Assembly (NCBI GenBank): GCA_030427255.1
Contig: JAUHWY010000025.1
Coordinates: 1-49,240, forward strand
Source: Bacteroidia bacterium
GTDB taxonomy: Bacteria > Bacteroidota > Bacteroidia > CAIKAF01
DNA: 49,240 bases
Direction of reading: 5' to 3'
Under the pieces are notes generated by a model that ran no database searches, was not told the origin of the DNA, and worked only from the letters and a program-made list of their open reading frames with translations. Below, piece by piece: positions 18,917 through 26,677 of the stretch; the first letter of the stretch is position 1, and each line of letters starts with the position of its first letter. The position numbers and the translations under genes are program-made.

Positions 18917-19029
18917 GGCATGTTACTTTATTTAAATATAACAACGCCAAGCTGTTTTTCGTTTTGTTTGGTAAAAATTAATTTTTGGCACGGGACTTGC
19001 TTTGTATTTAGAAACCAAAATTCAAGATC

Positions 19030-19608
19030 ATGAAACTCCGTGTTACAACCGTTATGTTGGTCTTAGCTTCAGTAGGAGCAGTAGGCCTCAGCTCATGCAA
19101 AAGCAAAAAGGTGACCAAAGATCAAGTAGGTACCGAACTTAAAAGTTTGCCCTGCCAAGGTCCCAAGTACACCACCGACGACAAATTTTTCCGTTCCTCT
19201 CAAATTGGGACCTCCAGCGACATTTCTTTGGCAAAAGAAAAGGCCTTGACTTTGGCCAAGCAGCAATTGGCGGCTACGATTCAAACAAAGATTAAATCGG
19301 TAACCGACCGTTACGTTAACGAGCGCGAGATTGGCAACCAGTCCGATTTTAGCCAGAAGTTTGAGAACCTTACCCGTGAGGTTGTAGATCAAACCTTGAT
19401 TGATATCCGTACCGTTTGCGAGCAAAGCACCGTGCTTGAGGATGGCCGATTCCGCACCTTTGTTGCTTTGGAAATCAACAAAGAGACCTTAAAGAATGGC
19501 ATCAGCGAGCGAATTTCTCGTCAGGACTTGATTCAGTTGGAATACGACAAGAAAAAGTTCGAAGAGATTTTTGACGAGGAGATGCGTAAAATTGAAGAAG
19601 GACAATAA
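19030..19608 (+). CDS. LPP20-like lipoprotein A
   Basis: 192 residues. Residues 1-23 form a lipoprotein signal ending LSSC. The mature part contains FFRSSQIGTSSDISLAKEKA, LAKQQLAATIQ, and NQSDFSQKFENLTREV followed by a beta-rich RFRTFVALEI segment. This matches the LPP20/LPP20-like fold, in which an Ala-rich helix follows a beta strand. The role is not known; envelope assembly is a guess from the family. It is followed after 10 bases by a clear paralogue, so the two probably form one transcript ending at the hairpin at 20218. Confidence 0.8.
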   Translation: MKLRVTTVMLVLASVGAVGLSSCKSKKVTKDQVGTELKSLPCQGPKYTTDDKFFRSSQIGTSSDISLAKEKALTLAKQQLAATIQTKIKSVTDRYVNEREIGNQSDFSQKFENLTREVVDQTLIDIRTVCEQSTVLEDGRFRTFVALEINKETLKNGISERISRQDLIQLEYDKKKFEEIFDEEMRKIEEGQ

Positions 19609-19618
19609 AACCACGCCT

Positions 19619-20194
19619 ATGTTTGCCCGTAGTTCCCTTTTTATTTGGCTCATGTTGCTTGCCTTAAGCACCAACTATGCTTGCAAAAGCAGAACACCTA
19701 ATGTAGGTGGCGAAAAAGTTACCCGCCTAGACGAGCCCTTTAGTCAACGCAAATACCGTTCGAACAAGAAGTTCTTTAGGGCGGTAGGGTCAGCCGAAAG
19801 CAGCAATTTGAATTTTTCTAAAGAAAATGCGCTGTTTAACGCAAAAAAGGAACTGGCTTCTAACGTCAATACCATGATGAAAGGAGTTACCGAAAGGTAT
19901 GCGGGCGAACGTAACATTGGGAATGCCATGGAGTTTAATCAGAAATTCCAGGACATAACCCGAGAGGTTCTAAATACTCGTTTGGCAGGTGTTAAGGTTT
20001 TGGGTGAGGAGTCTTTTAAGAAAGACAACAATAGGTTTTTGACCTATGTAGCGGTGGAGATAGACATGGAGTCCTTTTACTTTGCCCTCACCGAGCGCAT
20101 TGCCAGCCGCAAGGAAATTAGGCAGGATTGGAATGCCGAAAAATTCCGAGAGGTTTACAATAGAGAAATGGACCGACTGTACGGCGAAGAGTAA
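19619..20194 (+). CDS. LPP20-like lipoprotein B (tandem paralogue)
   Basis: 191 residues from the ATG at 19619. A longer frame exists upstream, but that part overlaps the previous gene and would spoil the signal sequence. The lipoprotein signal is LFIWLMLLALSTNYAC. The mature part aligns along its whole length with its neighbour: KKFFRAVGSAESSNLNFSK, AKKELASNVN, GNAMEFNQKFQDITREVL and RFLTYVAVEIDMES. It is thus a tandem duplicate with moderate divergence. A strong terminator follows. Confidence 0.82.
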   Translation: MFARSSLFIWLMLLALSTNYACKSRTPNVGGEKVTRLDEPFSQRKYRSNKKFFRAVGSAESSNLNFSKENALFNAKKELASNVNTMMKGVTERYAGERNIGNAMEFNQKFQDITREVLNTRLAGVKVLGEESFKKDNNRFLTYVAVEIDMESFYFALTERIASRKEIRQDWNAEKFREVYNREMDRLYGEE

Positions 20195-20217
20195 AGGTTT
20201 TTCGCCAAAAACCGAAG

Positions 20218-20251
20218 CGGCTCTGCACCTTAGTGTAGAGCCGTTTTTTTT
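20218..20251 (+). terminator. Terminator after the LPP20-like pair
   Basis: CGGCTCTGCAC and GTGTAGAGCCG form the stem (one G-T pair), followed by eight T residues, 23 bases after the stop codon. Confidence 0.9.
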
Positions 20252-20319
20252 GGATTTAGTTCAAAGGATGCAGGATTTTAAGCATGGAGGCCACCCGGCC
20301 CAAAGGAGGGCCGCCGAAG

Positions 20320-20403
20320 CCCAAAAGCCACAACAGCTAAGCGAGGAGGCGACCCCGACACTTCGGGAAAGCCACCGCAGCACTGCTGTTGCGTGCTTTT
20401 GGG
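20320..20403. repeat. GC-rich intergenic hairpin element (copy 3)
   Basis: CCCAAAAG (20320-20327) and CAACAG pair with CTGTTG and CTTTTGGG (20396-20403). The inner part AGCGAGGAGGC...CACTTCGGG...CCGCAGC is the reverse complement of the core of the element at 30.42 kb. It separates the convergent LPP20 pair and the flippase gene. Confidence 0.75.
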
Positions 20404-20467
20404 CGAGGTCGACCGGGAAAAGGCCGGCATTGGAAGATGAAATAACATCGGAGGGAAGGCCCCAAAC

Positions 20468-21778
20468 CTACCACGACCATATTTGAGTAGCGGCGTAGGA
20501 AAGAATTAAGGATATGGAGCCTAGGTAAAAGCTGCGTTTGGGCAGGCAAAGTTGGAAGTCCGGGATGTGCACATGGAATGTGTAGGCCATGAGGAGTATT
20601 TTTTCGATGGCAAAGGCTATTACCGTGGCCCAGGCGACGCCGATGATGCCAAAGGATTGGATCCACCAAAGGCTGAGGCCAATGTTGAGCAGCCATTCTA
20701 TGATACCGATGGTGAGTAAGGCTCGGTTTTTGCCATGCGCGAGCAGCAAGGTTTGCGGAAAAAGCATGCGTGGAATCACCAGTAATAAGTAGAGTCGAAA
20801 GATTTCTGCGGAGGCCATGAAGTCGCTGCCAAAAAATAGCTTGAACAGTATTGGCGCGGTCCACATGAGCAAAATGGAGGGGACAAAGCTGAGCAAGAGA
20901 ATGCTTTTTTGGCTTGCATACCAATTTTGGTATGCGCCGGAGTTCTTGTAATTGAGGGCTTGGGATTCCGAAAATCCGCCGGCGAGTAGTTGGCTTAGTG
21001 GAAATTCGCGGGCGCCGTATTGGAAAATTAAAAAGGCCAGCGGACCTCCAAATCCAAGCACAATGGTACCGTCTATTTGCAGGCCATAGCCACCAATTAG
21101 GCTGAGAAAAATCAAAGGCCAGGAAAGGGATAAGAGCTGCTTTAGTTCTTTGATATTGAAGTCAGAGAGGTGGTTTCTAAGGGCGATGTTCAAGGCCCAA
21201 ATACTTCGCAATAAGGTTAATAGGGCGAGGCATTGAAAGATTTGGCTGATGGAAACCTCTGAGAAAATAGCAAAAGGGAGAAGGGCGAACAGGGGATAGG
21301 CGGTGTGCAGCAAGGAGCTCCAACGCCAGAGGGCTCGAAAATTGCTTTGGTGGAGCCAGAGGTAGTCGAGCAGAAATCCTGTAGTGAGGCCAAAGAACCA
21401 AAGCCTAAACCACCATTTTTCTTGGGGGCTGGCAAAGAGGTAGTTTCGGTCAAATTTTTGGGCAATCCAGGGTTCGAGCAATTCAAGGCTAAGTAAAGCA
21501 AGTAGGGCAAAAGCGGCAAGGCTGAAATAGCTTATAAGCCCCGGTTTTTTTGGGGCCCGGGTGGAAAGTCCGGCGCGGAGCAGTCCGGAGACCCATGCTT
21601 GGCTGAGCAGGGAACCGGTTAGGAGCAGGGCTTCGAAGCGGGCCAGTTCAAGGCGGTTGTTGAGAAGCTGCGCCATACCGATGCTCAAGAGCAGCAAAGA
21701 GGCGTATCTAAGTATTTGCTGCCATTGCCAAGCGTGGTCTTGGCGTAAATTGGAAAAAAACAAATAGAAGCTTTTCAA
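20468..21778 (-). CDS. Polysaccharide/O-antigen flippase-like membrane protein (MOP superfamily)
   Basis: A 436-residue, strongly hydrophobic protein with about a dozen membrane segments arranged as in Wzx/MATE transporters. The second half begins KQLLSLSWPLIFLSLIGGYGLQIDGTIVLGF, with a charged residue inside a membrane helix as is usual in this family. Such proteins move lipid-linked sugars across the inner membrane, but no glycan genes surround it, so the substrate is unknown. The frame has no ATG at its 5' end. The TTG at 21778 places a short polar segment before the first helix and is the best start; the next ATG lies inside helix 1. It is transcribed away from tRNA-His. Confidence 0.8.
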   Translation of the reverse strand: MKSFYLFFSNLRQDHAWQWQQILRYASLLLLSIGMAQLLNNRLELARFEALLLTGSLLSQAWVSGLLRAGLSTRAPKKPGLISYFSLAAFALLALLSLELLEPWIAQKFDRNYLFASPQEKWWFRLWFFGLTTGFLLDYLWLHQSNFRALWRWSSLLHTAYPLFALLPFAIFSEVSISQIFQCLALLTLLRSIWALNIALRNHLSDFNIKELKQLLSLSWPLIFLSLIGGYGLQIDGTIVLGFGGPLAFLIFQYGAREFPLSQLLAGGFSESQALNYKNSGAYQNWYASQKSILLLSFVPSILLMWTAPILFKLFFGSDFMASAEIFRLYLLLVIPRMLFPQTLLLAHGKNRALLTIGIIEWLLNIGLSLWWIQSFGIIGVAWATVIAFAIEKILLMAYTFHVHIPDFQLCLPKRSFYLGSISLILSYAATQIWSW

Positions 21779-21793
21779 TTTTGGAATAAACTG

Positions 21794-21801
21794 TATATTT
21801 G
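21794..21801 (+). promoter_or_regulatory. -7 promoter element of tRNA-His
   Basis: TATATTTG matches TAnnTTTG and lies 27 bases before the tRNA. No TTTG occurs 19 bases upstream, so the -33 part is weak. Confidence 0.6.
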
Positions 21802-21828
21802 CACTCCCTTTGAACAGGTCTTTGAAAT

Positions 21829-21903
21829 GGAGGGCATAGTTCAGTTGGTTAGAACGTCAGATTGTGGTTCTGAAGGTCGTGGGTTCGACTCCCACTGTTC
21901 TCC
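21829..21903 (+). tRNA. tRNA-His (anticodon GTG)
   Basis: Cloverleaf with the extra G(-1) typical of tRNA-His: G + GAGGGCA pairs with TGTTCTC + C73. The D-arm is TAGTTCAG. The anticodon stem TCAGA/TCTGA encloses TTGTGGT (anticodon GTG). The T-arm is GTGGG-TTCGACT-CCCAC. CCA is not encoded. The opposite strand of 21841-21903 is also the 3' end of the TraB/GumN reading frame. Confidence 0.95.
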
Positions 21904-22854
21904 CTTTTTTTCTTGAATGGGTTCCATAGTGAACCCATTTTTTTTGAGCTGTTCCAACAAGCCGTCTTTTCCTGGTAAGTATTCTGCGCCGACCAAAACC
22001 ACGAGGTTTTGGCTTTTGCTTTTGTCTAAAATGTTGGGCATCCAGTTGTTGACCTGTTGGGTAACCAAAAGATGGAACAAAGAGGGAAAAGGGTAGTATT
22101 GGTTCAGTTCTTGTTCCCAAGTAGTAATGTCTTTTCGGCATTGGTCTTTGAGGCAGATTTTGGCATAAGTTCTAATTTCACTCATGCGTTCGGGGAGCTC
22201 GGCCAAATAATTGACTTGTTGTTTAAGGGAAAAGGAATCGGAAAGAAAATGGTTTCGGCTTAGGTTAGACATAGGAATTCCTTGGGTAGAACCCATAGTC
22301 ATAAAGAGCGATTCCAGGGATTCGCTGTAGCCCGGTATATGTGAAATAAATGCGGCTTCTTCGAACACATTTCGCAGCAAAATCATGGGATATACCCGAT
22401 CGTAATCTTCCAAATTTACGTTAAGGCTGTCTACACACCAGCGTTTTAATTTTTGAAACTTTTCGGGGGATATTGCCGATTTAATGGTCCATTGATTCGG
22501 CATTTGAAAGGCTTCTAAAATGGAGTGCGGAGGGTTCACATTGGCGACCCGATTTTCGAGAAGGAGGTGGTCTGCCTCAACAATTAGTTTACGTTCGGTA
22601 CCGGAAAGGAGCACGCAAGGTCCGGTGGCTCTGCTAAAGCAGCCCTTTATGAAAATATACTGTTTTTGGTTTGGAGAAGTGGCTTTCCAAGCCAGTCCGG
22701 GAGCGGGCGTTTTGGTCTCCAAAGCAGCCTTTTCCACTTGGGAAGGCTTGGCTTTTGGAGTATTGCCACAGCCATTCAAAAGCACAAAAAAAGCGGCAAA
22801 CCATGCAAGGGATAGACTTATTCTTAAGCCTTTCGTTCCACTAAGGTAATCCAT
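21841..22854 (-). CDS. TraB/GumN-family lipoprotein whose frame reads through the antisense of tRNA-His
   Basis: 337 residues. The signal LAWFAAFFVLLNGC carries a lipobox (LNGC). The body matches the TraB/GumN/PrgY superfamily: KQYIFIKGCF near the start, ILEAFQMPNQW, and NLVVLVGAEYLPGKDGLLEQLKKNG at the end, where family members normally stop after a GFTxEPI-like strand. Here the frame continues through about 25 more residues (EKKGEQWESNPRPSEPQ...), most of them the opposite strand of tRNA-His. This suggests loss of the original stop. Its ATG lies inside the 3' end of the methyltransferase gene (31-base overlap), making it the last gene of the ffh operon. Function unknown; some relatives act on peptide signals. 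Confidence 0.82.
   Translation of the reverse strand: MDYLSGTKGLRISLSLAWFAAFFVLLNGCGNTPKAKPSQVEKAALETKTPAPGLAWKATSPNQKQYIFIKGCFSRATGPCVLLSGTERKLIVEADHLLLENRVANVNPPHSILEAFQMPNQWTIKSAISPEKFQKLKRWCVDSLNVNLEDYDRVYPMILLRNVFEEAAFISHIPGYSESLESLFMTMGSTQGIPMSNLSRNHFLSDSFSLKQQVNYLAELPERMSEIRTYAKICLKDQCRKDITTWEQELNQYYPFPSLFHLLVTQQVNNWMPNILDKSKSQNLVVLVGAEYLPGKDGLLEQLKKNGFTMEPIQEKKGEQWESNPRPSEPQSDVLTN
21916..21945 (+). terminator. Terminator of tRNA-His, embedded in the opposite gene
   Basis: AATGGGTTC and GAACCCATT form a perfect 9-bp stem with a 6-base loop, followed by eight T residues, starting 13 bases after the tRNA. On the minus strand the same bases encode the conserved end of the TraB/GumN protein. 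Confidence 0.85.
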
Positions 22855-23693
22855 CCTGTAAGCAATTTTTTTCCAAACTGGTCCTGCAAATAAAGTGGAC
22901 CATGGGTTATTTTTAGGTAAAAGGGTAGTTTATTGCTAAATAAGCCTTCTAAGATACTTGAAATTCCTTGGGCATAGGTATTTAAAATTAAAAAGCCATT
23001 GGGTTGGAGAAGATGCAAGGCATTTTCCCACAATTCGGGAATTTGGCTTTTGAGTTGCCAGCGTTTGCCACCGGGTGCTCTGCCAAAAGCGGGAGGGTCC
23101 ATAACCAGCCCCTTGTATGTTTTGCCTCTTTGGCGTTCTTTTTTAAGGAAGCTTAGAGCATCGTCGACAACCCAGCGGATGCCCTGTACATTTGACTTTT
23201 TTTGGTTAAGGGCGGTCCAATCTACCAATTGTCTTAGGGCATCTATATGAACTACATCGGCACCTGCTGCTTTGGCAGTAATGCTGGCAGCACCGGTGTA
23301 AGCAAAGGCGTTTAGGAACTTGGAATCTGCTTGGTCCAATAAAGTAGAATAGATGAACTCCCAGTTGACTTGTTGCTCCGGAAATAGGCCCACATGTTTG
23401 AATTGGGTGCGTTTTAGGTTCATTTTAAGACCGCTACCCACCGGGAGGCCAATGTCCCAATGTTCGGGCATGGGTTTAAAAAGCTCCCAAGTGCCTTGTT
23501 GGTGGCCGGTTTCGGTAAACCATGCATGGGCTTCTTTTTTCCAGTTTTTTAGCGGGGTGCCTGGTTTTTCAGAGGCTCGCGGGTCAGGGCGAACGAGTCG
23601 GTAATCTCCAAATTGTTCGTACCTGAATTGGTCGCCAAAATCAAGCAGTTGGTAATCGGCCCAGCCCGTGCTGCAAAATTCACGGAAGTGCAT
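22824..23693 (-). CDS. Class I SAM-dependent methyltransferase (RlmI/RlmK-like)
   Basis: 289 residues from the ATG at 23693, which shares one base with the stop of the thioesterase gene (TAATG). A longer upstream frame lies within that gene. Motif I is FLNAFAYTGAASITAKAAGA, the acidic ribose-binding loop is VVHIDALRQLVDW, and motif IV is VMDPPAFGRAPGGK. The DPPAFG form is typical of the COG1092 group, which methylates bases of 23S rRNA, so a nucleic-acid substrate is likely. The N-terminal 100 residues resemble the short beta domain of this group, without a recognisable PUA domain. Confidence 0.87.
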   Translation of the reverse strand: MHFREFCSTGWADYQLLDFGDQFRYEQFGDYRLVRPDPRASEKPGTPLKNWKKEAHAWFTETGHQQGTWELFKPMPEHWDIGLPVGSGLKMNLKRTQFKHVGLFPEQQVNWEFIYSTLLDQADSKFLNAFAYTGAASITAKAAGADVVHIDALRQLVDWTALNQKKSNVQGIRWVVDDALSFLKKERQRGKTYKGLVMDPPAFGRAPGGKRWQLKSQIPELWENALHLLQPNGFLILNTYAQGISSILEGLFSNKLPFYLKITHGPLYLQDQFGKKLLTGWITLVERKA

Positions 23694-24127
23694 TAGTTTC
23701 CAATTTTTTGGACAAACAAGGTAAGTTGTCCTTTGGCGGTTTTGTTTCCTTTTGGGTCGGTGCAAAGGGTTTCCCAAACTTGAACACTTTTGCCAATTCG
23801 CACGGGCCGGCAAATGGCCTCCACCGGGCCTTTATTTTCCAGAATGCCCCTTAAATGGCTCACATGAAGGTCAAGTCCTAATGCCAGATGGGTTTTAGGG
23901 TTTAGGGTCATGTTGGCGGCTACGCTGCAAATGGTTTCTATAAGAGCGGCCGTGGCTCCGCCATGCAATCTTCTAGCCGGTTGCACGGTTTGCGCATTTA
24001 CGGGCATTTGGGCTTTGAGGTAATCTTCTCCAATTTCCAAAAAACGGATGTCGAGATGATCAACCAGGCTGTTTTGGCACCAGGTGTCGAGCATTTCGGG
24101 ACTAAATTCTTTAAACCAAATGGGCAT
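23693..24127 (-). CDS. Hotdog-fold acyl-CoA thioesterase (PaaI/4HBT family)
   Basis: 144 residues, the usual size for a single hotdog domain. The signature RLHGGATAALIET includes the His-Gly-Gly loop and the catalytic Glu of the PaaI/MenI-type thioesterases. The central strand reads ALGLDLHVSHLRG and the last strand KTAKGQLTLFVQ. It hydrolyses some acyl-CoA thioester; the substrate cannot be read from sequence. Menaquinone-pathway and phenylacetate-type enzymes are both in this group. It begins four bases after the WD40 gene. Confidence 0.9.
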   Translation of the reverse strand: MPIWFKEFSPEMLDTWCQNSLVDHLDIRFLEIGEDYLKAQMPVNAQTVQPARRLHGGATAALIETICSVAANMTLNPKTHLALGLDLHVSHLRGILENKGPVEAICRPVRIGKSVQVWETLCTDPKGNKTAKGQLTLFVQKIGN

Positions 24128-24131
24128 ATTT

Positions 24132-25046
24132 TCAGATTATTGGTAATTCCCATAAGCGCAGGCTTTTGTCATCTCCGGCGGTAAGTAGGGTTTGGTTGTT
24201 GAGCCAGCACAGGTCGTTTACGGAGTGGGTATGGCCTTGCTTGTGGTTGGGTCTTCCTAGGCGTCCGAGGAGCTTTCCGGAATCGGCCTGCCAGCATTTG
24301 GCCGTTTTATCGCGGCTAGCGGTGGCGAAGTATTTGCCGTTTGGGCTTAATTTTATGCGGTAAATGGCATAGTTATGGGCTTCTAAGCCTGGGAATATAA
24401 GGCGGTTTTGTGGGTTTAAGAAGTACAACCGAGCGTCTTTTCCCCCAACAATTCGTTGTCCATTTTCTAAGCTTAGGCAACTAAACAAAGGCCATTCGGC
24501 TAAAGTGAGTTTTTGGATTTCGTGGTTTGGGTTTTCGGGGTCAAAAATCCAGAGGCTTCCTTCGTCGGCGCAAATATTCCAACGTTTGCCTGTGCTATCC
24601 CAGCACATTTGGCGGCATTTATTGGCCGGCAAAGGCCAAGACTTAGACAAGGTGCCGATTTGGAGGTCATAATAATCCAACCTGCCGGAGTGTCCCAAAA
24701 CAGCCAGGTGCTTTTGGTCGGGAGCCAAGCTTAGATGAAAAATAGGGTCTTTTCCTGCTTCAATCCGTTTATTGATGCGTGTATTGGCTAAGTCCAACCA
24801 AAGCAAGCTTCCATCGGCTTGTCCCACCCAGAGGCTTTTGTGTTTTTGGTCGTAACAAAGAGAATAAACGGTTGCGGTAGTTTGGGCTATGGCTTGCACT
24901 TCGGATGGGCTTGTCCAATGCAGGACTACGCGGTCACCCCCAGCCGAAAACCACTCTTTTCCATCATTTATGGCGCACAAGGCATAGACAGGCTGGCTAT
25001 GCGCTTTGAGGACAAGGGGTTCATTTCCAGGGCTCCGAGTATTCAT
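24132..25046 (-). CDS. WD40 repeat protein (single beta-propeller)
   Basis: 304 residues made up almost entirely of WD40 units. The clearest are the last two: FATASRDKTAKCWQADSG and LLTAGDDKSLRLWELP, each with the GH...D...W pattern. There is no signal peptide, so it is probably a cytoplasmic scaffold. Its ATG overlaps the stop of the preceding gene, which also encodes a propeller (ATGA). Confidence 0.88.
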   Translation of the reverse strand: MNTRSPGNEPLVLKAHSQPVYALCAINDGKEWFSAGGDRVVLHWTSPSEVQAIAQTTATVYSLCYDQKHKSLWVGQADGSLLWLDLANTRINKRIEAGKDPIFHLSLAPDQKHLAVLGHSGRLDYYDLQIGTLSKSWPLPANKCRQMCWDSTGKRWNICADEGSLWIFDPENPNHEIQKLTLAEWPLFSCLSLENGQRIVGGKDARLYFLNPQNRLIFPGLEAHNYAIYRIKLSPNGKYFATASRDKTAKCWQADSGKLLGRLGRPNHKQGHTHSVNDLCWLNNQTLLTAGDDKSLRLWELPII

Positions 25047-26677
25047 TGAGTTTCTAGGAGAAAAACTTTGGTTACTGCGTTGGTTTTACCTTCCAAGCGT
25101 TCCACTCTAAAGGATTCTTCGGCAGGTTTGAACCCGGGGACTGTAGCTTTTAGGACATAATCTTGATTTCCTTCTACGGTTAGCAAATAGGTGCCGTTTT
25201 CTCCGGTTTCAAAGCGCTCTATCAATTTGCCATTGGCGTTGAAAAGTTCCAGTTCAATTTCGAGAGGTTCGGCAGTTGCTTTGCTGAGTACCTTTCCTTG
25301 AATCATGCACACGGTTGGTTTTTGAGGTCCTTCGTTTTTGCGGTCCAGTGGAAAGACGTATTCGCGTAAATCTATTTCATAGATATCGTAACTGCCCCCC
25401 ATGCTTTCGGGGCGTCGGCTACTCACCCAAGCTTTGTTTCCGTCCGGGCTTACCGAAAAATACACTTCGTCGCCGGCACTGTTGATGGGATAGCCAAGAT
25501 TGACAGGAGGAAGCCATTTACTTCCTTCTTTGCGGGACATAAAGATGTCGTAGCCGCCCATTGATTCGGCACGGTTTGAGCTAAAAAAGAGGGTTTTTCC
25601 ATCGGGGTGTATAAACACGGAGTTTTCGTCGTATATGCTATTGAGCGGTGCTCCGGGGTTTTCTTGTTGGTCGTAGGCATATTTGCTGTCTTTGTGCAAG
25701 ATCCAAATATCACCGCTGCCTTGAGCTCCGCGCTTTTCTCTTTCGCTAATGATGTACAGCTTTTTACGGTCGGCACTCATAGAGGCTCCGGATTCAAAAT
25801 AAGAAGTATTTACCTGGCCTTCCATAGGTTTGGGTTCGCGGTATTCACCGGTTCGCTTGCGGCGCGTGTAGTAGATGTTTCCTCCCTGTTCGCTTTTATA
25901 CACAAAGAGCAGATCGCCCTGAGGGTTAATACCCAAGCTGGCATCGTGTTCCGGCGTGTTCACATCGCCCGGCAAAAGGGACGGCTCAGACCAAGCTTGG
26001 CTGCTGCTGTCCCACGTGGCGTACCAAATGTCTTGAAAATACATATCGAAGGCCTCGTCTTTACCGGTACCTGTATTTTCTTTGCGGCTGGAAGTGAAAA
26101 AGAGGGTTTTGCCGTCTAAACTAAGGCAGGAAGAGCTTTCGTGCCCTGGGGTGTTGACTTGACTAATGGGCTTAAGGGTAACTTTTTCGGGGTTTTGCAT
26201 AAAGGCTTCCCGATTGGTGATGTAGCTTAAGTAGAGGCTTGCATCGCTTTCTGCCTTTTCTTTTTCATCCAGTCCCTGCAAGGCCAAGGTGAAATGGCTT
26301 TTGGAGGAATCGATTTGATAGGTGATAAACAGGGCCTTTCCAAGGTACAAATGGTAGTCTTCCGGCACTTCTTTACCGGTGAAATCGGCTTGGCCAAAAA
26401 AGGCCAGGGCTTCTTGGTATCGGCGGAGGTTAAATGCTGATTTTCCTGCCATGAAGTTGATTTCGGGGCGGTCTTGAACTTCGAGCAAGAGTGCTTCGTA
26501 GCCTTTCTTGGCTTCTAAAAAATAGCCGGTCCTAAAATTTTGGTTGGCATCGGAAAGTTTGAGCCTTTGGCCGACGGAAAGAGGTTCCTGAGCAAACAGT
26601 CCGTTCGTTAGCAGGCCAAAAATGACCAAGATGGGCAAAGCAAGTCTGCGGGCAAACGATTTGGGAATGGTATTCAT
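25043..26677 (-). CDS. Exported TPR / PD40 beta-propeller / carboxypeptidase-regulatory-like protein
   Basis: 544 residues. The signal peptide (ILVIFGLLTNGLFAQ) is cleaved by signal peptidase I; there is no lipobox. Residues 40-150 look like TPR helices (GYFLEAKKGYEALL, FNLRRYQEALAFF). Residues 165-435 carry PD40 propeller blades with the recurring LSxDGKTLFFTSSR / HPDGKTLFFSSNRAESMGGYDIF core. Residues about 450-540 are a CarboxypepD_reg-like domain (IQGKVLSKATAEPLEIEL). The layout is that of PorE-type and other OmpA-anchored envelope proteins of this phylum, but the final OmpA peptidoglycan-binding domain is absent. Its role in the envelope is inferred. Confidence 0.87.
   Translation of the reverse strand: MNTIPKSFARRLALPILVIFGLLTNGLFAQEPLSVGQRLKLSDANQNFRTGYFLEAKKGYEALLLEVQDRPEINFMAGKSAFNLRRYQEALAFFGQADFTGKEVPEDYHLYLGKALFITYQIDSSKSHFTLALQGLDEKEKAESDASLYLSYITNREAFMQNPEKVTLKPISQVNTPGHESSSCLSLDGKTLFFTSSRKENTGTGKDEAFDMYFQDIWYATWDSSSQAWSEPSLLPGDVNTPEHDASLGINPQGDLLFVYKSEQGGNIYYTRRKRTGEYREPKPMEGQVNTSYFESGASMSADRKKLYIISEREKRGAQGSGDIWILHKDSKYAYDQQENPGAPLNSIYDENSVFIHPDGKTLFFSSNRAESMGGYDIFMSRKEGSKWLPPVNLGYPINSAGDEVYFSVSPDGNKAWVSSRRPESMGGSYDIYEIDLREYVFPLDRKNEGPQKPTVCMIQGKVLSKATAEPLEIELELFNANGKLIERFETGENGTYLLTVEGNQDYVLKATVPGFKPAEESFRVERLEGKTNAVTKVFLLETQ

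Noticed and set aside
18663-18950. A 95-codon minus-strand frame over the M16 3' end
   Set aside because: It has no recognisable pattern, whereas the neighbouring frame 18746-18916 encodes a conserved membrane protein.
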